A stretch of DNA of 64,000 bases from NCBI GenBank assembly GCA_946965045.2, contig OX337237.1, positions 2,356,001-2,420,000 on the forward strand, in the 5' to 3' direction. The notes beneath the pieces were generated by a model. That model made no database searches and had not been told where the DNA came from. It saw only the letters and a list, made by a program, of their open reading frames with translations. Position 1 is the stretch's first letter; each line of letters begins with the position of its first letter. The translations under genes and the position numbers were made by a program. This stretch comes from Epithemia pelagica (Eukaryota > Bacillariophyta > Bacillariophyceae > Surirellales > Surirellaceae). Below are positions 21,910 to 30,311 of the stretch, one piece after another.

Positions 21910-22475
21910 ATGGAGGAACTAGAGCAGAAATGTCAGGATTACGTGGAAAGCCACCTTCCGAGTGGCCTTGATTTGGATGCCCATCAAGTCGCACAGATAA
22001 CACAAACCGTGTTGGATGCACTTCTTCAGCAAGATGCCTTGGAAGATCGGTACGATTCACGCAAGCTACACCTCTTTCATTTTAACGACTGCTACAATTA
22101 ACGACCCGCCGTGGACGCTGCCTCTGCAGAGCCCGATCACCCCTACGGTGGATTTGCGCGCTTTTGGACCGTCTTTCAAGAACAACAAGCGGCCTGTTCT
22201 GGCAAACCACTTGTTTTGTTTTCGGAGAATCATTGAAGCTCATCGATATGGGCAAGAATTATACGTGTGCCGTCACAAAACTACTTGCCACAGCCCGAGG
22301 GTTTGGAACTGACTTTGTTGCCGACGCTCCTCGTGTCGTAGATGAGGAAAATGCCATTCCCATTATTGACTTGATCGTGGAACACCTGGAGGAGCGCAAT
22401 TCTACTTCCATTGATACAACGCAGCCGCACAAACACGGTCGTGTGATTGAACGGCACCACGGAGAATTTGATTAA
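21910..22475 (+). pseudogene. Decayed 5'-nucleotidase (UshA-type metallophosphatase) gene, internally deleted
   Basis: The first frame (ATG 21910) has a helical N-terminus and reaches K-L-H-L-F-H-F-N-D-C-Y-N, the metal-binding start of 5'-nucleotidase phosphoesterase domains, then stops at TAA (22099-22101). The same frame continues with PYGGFARFWTVFQEQQ and GKPLVLFSEN, matching the next family block, and stops again. The following segment in another frame (MGKNYTCAVTKLLATARGFG, then DEENAIPIIDLIVEHLEE) resembles the end of the C-terminal nucleotidase domain. The metal-site D-x-H and N-H-E blocks and most of both domains are missing. So at least two stops, a frame change and a large internal deletion are visible. 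It lies just left of the tandem-duplication breakpoint. Confidence 0.75.
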
Positions 22476-22687
22476 CTACAGCGAAAGGGCTCAGCAACAG
22501 TACCATGATTTTGGATGTGAACATTCCCTTGCTCATACTTATGGGTTTGCAACGTACTGCTGTTGAGTGGACGGCTGCTTTAAGTACGATGCACCATCAA
22601 CAAAATTCATCCTCCTACAGAATTATAGATTGAACCTGTGCTATACCTCTAACATCGCTAATAGACCCATAGCTGACAAACATCGAA

Positions 22688-23695
22688 GCAAAAAGCGAGT
22701 GTCAAGGGTGACTTGACTTTCAAATCGATCCCTCTAGGCTGGAAGACGTCGGTTCCCGTATCACATAAACGGCACTTCCGGTGCCAAGTCGTGGCTAGTT
22801 ACAGCTTTGTGACAGAGTCTTTACCTCTCTGTCATCAAGTTGTTGCTCACCCAGAGGCGACATGGTTGTATAAAGTCTGCGATATTCACCATGTGCACGT
22901 CTCATGGTCCCGAAAAAGGTAATGATGTACACGTCTCAGTAACCTGAAGGGTATCAAAAGCAAAAAGCGAGTGTCAAGGGTGACTTGGCTTTCAAATCGA
23001 TCCCTCTAGGCTGGAAGACATCAGTTCCCGTATCACATATACGGCACTTCAGGTGCCAAGTCGTGGCTCGCTACAGCTTTGTGACAGAGTCTTTACCTCT
23101 CTGTCATTAAGTTGTTGCTCACCCAGAGGTTACATGGTTGTATAAAGTCTGCGATATTCACCATGTGCACGTCTCATGGTCCCGAAAAAGGTAATGATGT
23201 GCACGTCTCAGTAACCTGAAGGGTATCAAAAGCAAAAAGCGAGTGTCAAGGGTGACTTGGCTTTCAAATCGATCCCTCTAGGCTGGAAGACGTCGGTTCC
23301 CGTATCACATAAACGGCACTTCAGGTGCCAAGTCGTGGCTCGCTACAGCTTTGTGACAGAGTCTTTACCTCTCTGTCTTGCTCACCCAGAGGTGACATGG
23401 TTGTATAAAGTCTGCGATATTCACTATGTACACGTCTCATGGTCTCGAAAAAGGTAATGATGTACACGTCTCAGTGACCTGAAGGGTATCAAAAGCAAAA
23501 AGCGAGTGTCAAGGGTGACTTGACTTTCAAATCGATCCCTCTAGGCTGGAAGACGTCGGTTCCCGTATCACATATACGGCATTTCAAGTGCCAAGTCGTG
23601 GCTCGCTACAGCTTTGTGACAGAGTCTTTACCTCTCTGTCTTTAAGTTGTTGCTCACCCAGAGGTGACATGGTTGTATAAAGTCTTGGATGACCA
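22688..23695 (+). repeat. Satellite array 1: four ~270-bp units
   Basis: Units start with gcaaaaagcgagtgtcaagg at 22688, 22960, 23232 and 23495, giving steps of 272, 272 and 263 bp; the last unit is partial and ends in TTGTATAAAGTCTTGG. Unit 3 lacks about 9 bases after CTCTGTC. Each unit holds a small inverted repeat (GGCAC...GTGCC). The unit frames of 60-70 codons are broken in unit 2, so coding is unlikely. Confidence 0.95.
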
Positions 23696-23888
23696 CAATG
23701 TGCATGTCTTGGTACCGGTTCCATCAGCAAACGACAAAGTGAAGTAAACACAGAGATGTTGCAGTCATTGCAGAAAGCTCTACCACTTAGTGTTTGCAGA
23801 GATGGGGACGTGGAGTGATGCTTCGAAGAATCGCACACAAGGATTCTTTGTGTTAAGAACAGCAGCGCTATCGACTGGCTTTGTTGGA

Positions 23889-25373
23889 TTAACCAGGACT
23901 GGCGTGTGATTGCTTGCGCACTCGGACGAGTTCGCGAATATTGGAAACCCCATTATCATAGACTCGAATGGTTTCCAAGGTCAAAAGGTTGGGATAATTT
24001 GTCTCCACAACCCGCCACAACTCTTGAGTTCCTCCGCCAACACCAAAGTAATACCGTTTGGTCGCAAGGTAGGCCATCCCCGTTTCCGGTTTTAACCAGC
24101 GAGCCAACAAATGGCAAGTTTCTTGAGCTGATTCTAACGTGTATAAGGTTTCCGCGGCCAAAATCAAATCATACAATTCATCCGAATCCGTCGTTTTGCG
24201 ATTTACATCACTTATTACAGTAGGGCCTTCAGAGCCCTCTCCCAGACCACCGTTGTTCGTTTCGAGCCCATTTGAGGGAAACGGGACGAGACCCAACCAA
24301 TCACCCGTTCCAGCGTGGACGCTTTGAGTGAGTTGGTGAGCACATTGTTCCCGGGTGAGAGCTGCGTTGGCATTTGTTTTCTTGGATTCTGGTTCGTCCA
24401 CCACCTCCATGGTGGTGGTGGAGTAGCCTGGCGTCTCGTACAGCATGGCATGTAAGACATTAAGGACGAGATTGGGTATCGTCACAGTGGATATCACGGG
24501 AGCATTGTATTCGCACACATGAAGCTGAGGAAGCCGCTGCATCGAGTATGTCATGGACTCTTGTTTCAGTCCCTGCTGCTGCAACCAGCACTGTCGCAGT
24601 AAGTAAATGCTAGGCAAGGCATGTCCACATCCCAACTCCAAAATTTTGGGGACTGCGTGATCTGCAGATTCAGTCGGAGGCGCTCTCGTTGTCGTAGGAT
24701 CTTTTGCATCATTGTGCGATTCACCAAAGAGGAGCGATTGCAACCAGGGTCCATCTACAAACTCGGGAAGATTGCGGGGATCCATACCCTCGTACTGTGT
24801 GTGTTGTGGTTTTCCGGAAAGAGAAGAGTTGTCGTCGTTCCAAAATAAGCACTGATGCAAATAGCGGACCAAATCCAAACTGCATTCCCAGACTTGCAAA
24901 CCACCTTCGTAGACACCAGGCTTCACCACGCTCGTTTGATCGACCACTGTGGTTGTTGATGCCGTCGTCTGTGAAGGTTCTTGACCTTCCAATGGGGGAT
25001 GTTCCACCATTTCGGGCATATCCACAACCCAACGCAAAAGTCCATCGGATGCCTTTGACGAATCTTCCGGATCTTGTGATAATGGTTCCGCGTTGGACGG
25101 ATCTAGATTAACCGTTAGTTCGCGACAGGTGAGTTCGATTTCACATGCTTGTTCCAGAAGTTGCTGTACAACTTCTGGTTTCATCCATACAAAGGGTTGA
25201 CGGAGCGGGCGGTCCGTGACTGGTGTGCCAGAGCCACTAGTGTTGTCGTCCTGGTGGCTCCCTTGAACACTGTCGGATGTCGATTCTCGTCCTTGCGCAT
25301 TCTCTTGGGTACTTGTGGCGATTACGGCCTCGTCTGCCTCTGAAGGAATTTGAAAATCAAATGCAAAGGACAT
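23889..25373 (-). CDS. METTL18/HPM1-like protein-histidine N-methyltransferase, copy 1
   Basis: A 494-aa intronless frame with ATG at 25373. After a Ser/Thr/Gln-rich N-terminus it has the family's entry motif K-P-G-V-Y-E-G-G-L-Q-V-W-E-C-S-L-D-L-V-R-Y, the SAM-binding motif I KILELGCGHALPS, the post-strand segment C-E-Y-N-A-P-V-I-S-T-V-T-I-P-N-L-V-L-N, the Y-D-L-I-L-A-A-E-T-L-Y block and the diagnostic K-R-Y-Y-F-G-V-G-G-G-T. This order is that of METTL18 (yeast Hpm1), which methylates a histidine of cytosolic ribosomal protein uL3. Low-complexity inserts make it longer than the human enzyme (372 aa). Compared with copy 2 about 25 residues differ, nearly all between residues ~130 and 380, and this copy ends at TAA where copy 2 reads on by seven codons. 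Confidence 0.88.
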   Translation of the reverse strand: MSFAFDFQIPSEADEAVIATSTQENAQGRESTSDSVQGSHQDDNTSGSGTPVTDRPLRQPFVWMKPEVVQQLLEQACEIELTCRELTVNLDPSNAEPLSQDPEDSSKASDGLLRWVVDMPEMVEHPPLEGQEPSQTTASTTTVVDQTSVVKPGVYEGGLQVWECSLDLVRYLHQCLFWNDDNSSLSGKPQHTQYEGMDPRNLPEFVDGPWLQSLLFGESHNDAKDPTTTRAPPTESADHAVPKILELGCGHALPSIYLLRQCWLQQQGLKQESMTYSMQRLPQLHVCEYNAPVISTVTIPNLVLNVLHAMLYETPGYSTTTMEVVDEPESKKTNANAALTREQCAHQLTQSVHAGTGDWLGLVPFPSNGLETNNGGLGEGSEGPTVISDVNRKTTDSDELYDLILAAETLYTLESAQETCHLLARWLKPETGMAYLATKRYYFGVGGGTQELWRVVETNYPNLLTLETIRVYDNGVSNIRELVRVRKQSHASPG

Positions 25374-25841
25374 TATTGGGCCGTGATGATGATGATAACA
25401 GGGCAGCCGAAGAGAAACAAACTGCTGTTGTGCTGTTTTCCATTCAACCGCACTGCACTGCGTTGCTCACTTCCTAATGTAGAAAATGAATAAGGTCCCG
25501 CGAACTGACAAAGACGTTGAGCAACAGGACAAATTAGCAATCTAAAAGGATGCCGTCATCGTCGGACCGTTTCACATTCCATTGAAAGGATGGGTGGAAT
25601 GGAATGCTCGGGGGAGATTTTAAAAACAGCAATACATCTCATCGTTTAGATCTCATTTTTGTTTTTGGTATCCTAAAAACGGTTTCTTAGAAACGATAGA
25701 GAGTATTAAGTTCCGTGCCACGAAGATCTTTCTGTCACGCACGGTCACACTCGATCGCGAAATGGACAGTTCGAGTGACAACAAGGGGCAAAAGGAAGAT
25801 TCAACTCCACGGGATGGTCCAACTTATTGCTCGTTCAAAGG
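25374..25841. promoter_or_regulatory. Divergent promoter region, copy 1 (methyltransferase / LYR gene)
   Basis: A 468-base gap between divergent starts, identical in copy 2 (34553-35020). Contains an ATGATGATGAT run in the leader of the methyltransferase and AT-rich tracts near 25640-25700. No defined element recognised. Confidence 0.4.
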
Positions 25842-26687
25842 ATGCCGCTTTATAACTGTCAACACATCTCATCATACTCGTCCATGTGGAGATGCCGGGT
25901 CCTGTTGAAGCGGTGGCGTCGGCAAGTATCCTCCTCTATGACGCCCAACCATGGCTCCTGTTCCTTGAAGAATCATCGAATCTGCTGGCTTTCTTCTTCT
26001 ACTGGTACAAGCAGTAGTTCGAGTGGGATCCGTCACGAAAAGGACGAATCGACGATGAAGGAACCAGAAGTTTCGTTTTCCAAGAACCATCCGCGGTCTT
26101 TGGCGTCCACTCCTCCCACCACCGCATCGGAAACGGAAAACGCTCCTCGACCGCGGCGGAAACGCCATCGTTTTGATGGAATGAATGAGATTCCATCATT
26201 TCAACAGTTTCAGCAGAAACAACAAGTACGAGCACTCTACCGCAAATTCTTGCGATTAATTTACTCCATTGATGAATCGGACAATGATGGTACAAGTACT
26301 CGCCGAGAACTCTTGAATCAGTTGCAGCGACAGTTTCGGCAAAACTACAATAGCGATGGAAGTAGTCCTACTCAAGCTGGTGAAAGTGGTGGATCCACCA
26401 CCGGAGATTCTGTGAGTGGATCTTCGGCATCCATGTCCATGTGGGATATTAAACGAGCCTTGAGCGAAGGAAGCAAACGATACAAGGAAGTATCGGCGAT
26501 GCTAGGCAATGCCGTCAAGTCAAAGAAGAAGGCTCGTCAACAGGACAAGGACCAAACTTCTGAGGCATCACCATCGTCACCCAAGCCAATCGCGACAACC
26601 GCGTGGCCATGGCAGCAACAATCAGAAGAAGAACCAAATGGCATACCCAAGCGTCCTTCGCCATTTCCCAAAAAATCCGGTCTCTAA
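25842..26687 (+). CDS. LYR-motif (LYRM) mitochondrial protein, copy 1
   Basis: Start at ATG 25842; the frame upstream has only TTG. The 281-aa product begins with an Arg/Ser/Trp-rich segment free of acids (WRCRVLLKRWRRQVSSS), consistent with a mitochondrial presequence. After a Ser/Pro-rich stretch and a basic RPRRKRHRFDG patch comes V-R-A-L-Y-R-K-F-L-R-L-I-Y, the LYR signature, followed by R-R-E-L-L-N-Q-L-Q-R-Q-F-R and, after a Gly/Ser insert, W-D-I-K-R-A-L-S-E-G-S-K-R-Y, completing the three-helix LYR fold. The tail is basic and Pro-rich. LYR proteins bind acyl-carrier protein and assist respiratory-complex or Fe-S assembly; which target applies here is not visible. Confidence 0.8.
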   Translation: MPLYNCQHISSYSSMWRCRVLLKRWRRQVSSSMTPNHGSCSLKNHRICWLSSSTGTSSSSSGIRHEKDESTMKEPEVSFSKNHPRSLASTPPTTASETENAPRPRRKRHRFDGMNEIPSFQQFQQKQQVRALYRKFLRLIYSIDESDNDGTSTRRELLNQLQRQFRQNYNSDGSSPTQAGESGGSTTGDSVSGSSASMSMWDIKRALSEGSKRYKEVSAMLGNAVKSKKKARQQDKDQTSEASPSSPKPIATTAWPWQQQSEEEPNGIPKRPSPFPKKSGL

Positions 26688-26988
26688 GACAAAGAGACTA
26701 AGAGTTAAGGGAATGTAATTGAAGCGACATGGAACAAACGATGTGGTGGAACCAGCATGGTACTAAGCTCCTAGCCACGAAAATCACAAGGAGGAAATGG
26801 TAAGAGTGACTGCCGATCAAGAAGCCTGACGGAAATATGTTTGGAGTATTCACTTTGCCTTTCAATATGCCCTTCACTATTTTGTGAATGGTCTAAAACA
26901 GATGCGGCACAAGAGAAAAGGGATACTTTGAGATCTCGAAGAGTAAAATCATGCGGCATCTAGTCACTTCACGTTATGCATATCAGTT

Positions 26989-27984
26989 TCATGCTGTTTT
27001 CTTTTGAGACACCGAGATATAATCGACTTCCATTGTGTGCTCGGTAAAGTTTTCGTCGGGGGCAGATCCCCACTCGGGATGCAGGGCGTTATTCAAGATA
27101 AGATAAAAGGGATTGTCCTCAGTGTACGGCCAGTTATTTACGTTGGAATCTGCAGGACGATTGTATCGTCCAATTTCCTCGCCGTCATGGGAAAAGGAAA
27201 TAAAATCAGGCGTCCATTCCATGGTATACAAGTGCCAATCCTTGGTAAGGAAGTTCTCCGTCCCATGAAACGAAAGTGCGTCACCGCCATGTCGATCCTG
27301 AAAATGAAGGGTAGCAGGGGTATAATTCCATATGGATTGATATTCGAAGAAATCAATCTCGCCACACAGCGGCCAATTGACATTTGGGTCATCTTTCTTG
27401 AGGGATAAGGCCCACACAGCCGCAAAAGGACCATCAATGTGATCTTTAATTCGGATTCTTGCTTCGACCTTACCATAGGCAAACGAGAAGGTGTCTCGGG
27501 TCACCAGGCGGGCCGATGTGTAAGGGTATTCCGATGAAGGATCCTCCTTGACGATACGAACATGAAGACTACCATTCTCGGTAAAGGCATTGGAAGGTGA
27601 ATCGGTGTAATATTGCTGCTCTCCATTCCCCCACCCTGAGTTATTAGGGCCTCTGCCAATGTCAAATCCCCAAACATCAAGATTCAAGGGACCGTCAAAG
27701 TCGTCCCGGAATACCTCTTGGTAGTCGTCATTGGTCAAGGACGAGTGAAGAGATGACGAGCAAAACGAACGACCACAAAATGTGAGAAAGGAAGGGTAGC
27801 GATCCGTGAAACGTTGCGACTTGTAATCAAACCCATGAGAACTTAAGCTTGATGACTTGCTTAAGGTGGAATGAGAAACAAAGGATGGGTGTTTCGCTGG
27901 CGAATACAAGTTACTGAACCCAATCACTCCTTGTTGAGAACACAAGATTAGACAGATGGGAACAAACTGAATGGTCCACGACAT
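26989..27984 (-). CDS. GH16 beta-glucanase (laminarinase-like), copy 1
   Basis: The open frame runs to 28272, but ATG 27984 begins a good signal peptide (hydrophobic WTIQFVPICLILC) so that start is used, giving 331 aa. The GH16 landmarks are F-R-D-D-F-D-G-P-L near residue 110, W-G-N-G-E-Q-Q-Y-Y, the helix Y-G-K-V-E-A-R-I-R-I and the catalytic G-E-I-D-F-F-E-Y (nucleophile and acid/base Glu of E-x-D-x-x-E), then W-H-L-Y-T-M-E-W-T-P and a closing V-D-Y-I-S-V strand. The enzyme should hydrolyse beta-1,3 or mixed beta-glucans such as chrysolaminarin. The V-I-G-F-S-N motif after the signal could be a plastid-type aromatic cleavage site, but secretion is equally possible. Confidence 0.9.
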   Translation of the reverse strand: MSWTIQFVPICLILCSQQGVIGFSNLYSPAKHPSFVSHSTLSKSSSLSSHGFDYKSQRFTDRYPSFLTFCGRSFCSSSLHSSLTNDDYQEVFRDDFDGPLNLDVWGFDIGRGPNNSGWGNGEQQYYTDSPSNAFTENGSLHVRIVKEDPSSEYPYTSARLVTRDTFSFAYGKVEARIRIKDHIDGPFAAVWALSLKKDDPNVNWPLCGEIDFFEYQSIWNYTPATLHFQDRHGGDALSFHGTENFLTKDWHLYTMEWTPDFISFSHDGEEIGRYNRPADSNVNNWPYTEDNPFYLILNNALHPEWGSAPDENFTEHTMEVDYISVSQKKTA

Positions 27985-28405
27985 CGTTATTGCGTGCCAT
28001 GTAGTATACTTTTGGATGGTTGCGAGTTGCGAATGGTATAAGACCAAGTTTTGTGAGAACAAGAAAGTTTTACATTGTGGGTTCGGCTGTCTGTCGCTCG
28101 ACAGAGATGCAGGGATATCATACGATCTTACCCCGTACACGTGCACGATACAAACAGCTGGCCACTCGCGTGGCTTCAAAGTCGTGACTAAAAGGATTCG
28201 GAACAAGATGCAGCCACATGCATCCAAGATCCAAGGCAATCCTGTGTGCAGTTGCACAGAGTGACCAATCACTCAACAGAGCAAGAGCGTAAGAAGGTAC
28301 TGTTTGGATTCGGGCTTTCACGCTTTCCCTCCACAAAGGTCGACGAGGATCACACAAAAACCAATTTTGGAGATCATTCACTTTTTCTCACCAGTCACAT
28401 TCATT

Positions 28406-29086
28406 ATGCTTGTAAAAGCCACTTCTATTGTCGTTGGTCTTTTGGCGAGCCATGTGTCCTGTTTCAGCCCCGTCCCTAAATCTTCTATTTCGTCAACCAC
28501 AAGGAATACAGGCCTAAAAAGTTCGACTGAAAGTACGGAGTACCCCTTTCGTCCCACAGAGCAGTCATGGTACCAATACTACGGCCTTGAGGCAGATTTT
28601 TCGACCGTCGGTGTTCCTCAAGAAACCATCGACGCATTGGTCCAAAAGTCGATTGATTACATTGCTCTTCGGGAGGAAACATTTCCGGACATTTCTGAAG
28701 AATACACCCTCGAGATGATTGAACAAGAAAACAAGGAATGGTTTCCGACTCATTGCGGTACCTACTTTGCAGGCCGTGGGGATCTAAACGAGCAGGAATA
28801 CAACACCAATGTGGTGTATCACATGTCGGATGGAATCATCGTGGGTGCCGAAGCATCGCATGCTCGTGAGGCTCAGTGGCCACTCGGTCCCCCTAACAAC
28901 ATGTTATGGCCCCTTGTCCAATTTTGGGGTGAGATGGTGTACTTTGAATGGATCTATTTGGATCAGTATACAGGAGAAATGCTCGCCAAGGGAAGCTGTA
29001 CCATGGCCCGACGCGGTCACCGCGGTGGTATCTACTACAAATCCGAGCAGCTCTCATTCTTCAGAGATGTGTATCGAAAGGAATAG
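28406..29086 (+). CDS. Small plastid-targeted protein of unknown function, copy 1
   Basis: ATG 28406 follows a longer open leader and begins a signal peptide (MLVKATSIVVGLLASHVSCF) with the diatom plastid motif C-F-S-P-V-P at the cleavage point; a Ser/Thr-rich transit segment follows. The 226-aa product then has Y-Q-Y-Y-G-L-E-A-D-F, an acidic helical stretch, H-C-G-T-Y-F-A-G-R-G-D and a W-rich block (Q-W-P-L-G-P-P-N-N-M-L-W-P-L, then F-E-W-I-Y-L-D). No family recognised. Stromal localisation is inferred from the presequence. The divergent GH16 gene starts 421 bp upstream. Confidence 0.6.
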   Translation: MLVKATSIVVGLLASHVSCFSPVPKSSISSTTRNTGLKSSTESTEYPFRPTEQSWYQYYGLEADFSTVGVPQETIDALVQKSIDYIALREETFPDISEEYTLEMIEQENKEWFPTHCGTYFAGRGDLNEQEYNTNVVYHMSDGIIVGAEASHAREAQWPLGPPNNMLWPLVQFWGEMVYFEWIYLDQYTGEMLAKGSCTMARRGHRGGIYYKSEQLSFFRDVYRKE

Positions 29087-29326
29087 TTCCAGAGATAAAA
29101 TAGAAAGCTCATTGTGGTTGATGCATTGAATTCCATTTTCTTTGTTGGATAGGGGAAAGGAACTTCTCATGTAGGCTGGTCGATGGCCTGTGAAGGTCGA
29201 ATCAGAGTCAATTGGTGGTGGATCATGGGAGAGGGCGAGTCATTCCGCATAGAGCGTATTCGTGACGTAGGTTGCTGGGAAAAGCGACCGCTCATGGAGC
29301 ATGGAATGCCCATCGAACAGTTCATG

Positions 29327-30195
29327 AAGTCCTCTATTCACGACTTTCGACGCTATCTTTTCCTCTATATTGAGTGCAGCCTATCGACGTCGCCTTCTCG
29401 TGGATATAGGTCGATTCTCTTTCGTACTCGTAGTTGGTTATGGAGTCCTCTAATCACGACTTTTAAGGCTATCTTTTCTTCTGTTCAAGATTGCTCATGA
29501 ATAGTGAATGCTGGAGATGAATTCTCCTCGCGGGAGATCACGGAGTCCTCTAATCACGACTTTCGGTGTTATCTTTTCTTATGCTCAGGCTGTCTCAAGC
29601 ACCGTCAGCCGACCATGTCGATTGTTGATACGATCGAATCTGGGAAGGGGCTAGCCTGCATCCGACACAGGGAATCGTTGGCTACGTCGTCTCTTTCGAG
29701 CAGCACGAAATTCTGAACAGATGGACCCAACAGCAGGACATAGATGGCCTGAGCCAACCAAAGTGAGACACGGTGACGAACAAATCTGGGGATTGTTCTG
29801 TCATCCATTGTTCCCTAGTCACGATTTTCACTGCGGTCAGCTACGTAGAAAGATCGGTCTTGGAAATCACGACATGTCCTTTAATCACGTCTTTGGAAGG
29901 CCATTCCGAGAACAATTTTATGTTACGTGGACCGTTCGTGTTCGCAATCTTTTCCACCCTGCGTGTGGGTGTTTTGCCTCTACAACGTATTGTAGGCTAT
30001 GCACGCGTGATAGGCCATGTGAGATAATAGAGACACGTGTCCATTCAGTGAAACGCGGGGGGGCAACCCCCCCAACAAGACCATGTCTCGAAATTTGCTT
30101 CGTCATCGATGATACTCCCTCCTTTTCTTCCCAACAATCAGCGACATCAACAGTAGCACAAGGACAAGTCGAAAAGATATAATCACGACTTTAAA
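29327..30195 (+). repeat. Degenerate interspersed repeats with core CTCTAATCACGACTTT, copy 1
   Basis: Clear copies at about 29327-29372, 29441-29482 and 29541-29580 share GTCCTCTAATCACGACTTTnnnnnTATCTTTTCTT. Weaker ones lie near 29811-29832, 29876-29898 and 30178-30196. The same set recurs 9,179 bp to the right. Confidence 0.75.
30057..30073. other. G7-CAA-C7 hairpin, copy 1
   Basis: Seven G, a CAA loop and seven C form a perfect 7-bp hairpin; G-run DNA could also adopt other structures. Repeated at 39236-39252 in copy 2. Confidence 0.7.
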
Positions 30196-30311
30196 AATCA
30201 AGACTAATCCTCTACTTGGAAAGATCTTTGCGCGAAACTCAATGGATACCAAGATTTGTGTTCGAATGAACGTCTCATTACGTGAGCTCATAAATTCACA
30301 CTTGCAAGTGA

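Larger units (their letters stand above)
29087..30311. other. 1.2-kb non-coding stretch with dispersed short repeats, copy 1
   Basis: No coherent gene. Frames of 60-150 codons exist on both strands but overlap and carry no family pattern. The region holds degenerate copies of TCCTCTAATCACGACTTT and a G7/C7 hairpin, listed separately, and the promoter of the mutarotase-like gene. Confidence 0.45.

Noticed and set aside
22713-23457. 66-69-codon frames repeated in the satellite units
   Set aside because: Units 2 and 4 carry in-frame stops and copies differ by frame-shifting 9-bp and other changes, so conserved coding is unlikely.
22688-23695. CRISPR-like array
   Set aside because: Units are ~270 bp, contiguous and near-identical along their full length with no unique spacers; the genome is eukaryotic.
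20097-25373. Functional linkage of uL3 and its methyltransferase
   Set aside because: METTL18/HPM1 modifies cytosolic uL3, while the uL3 gene here has a mitochondrial presequence; proximity is probably chance.
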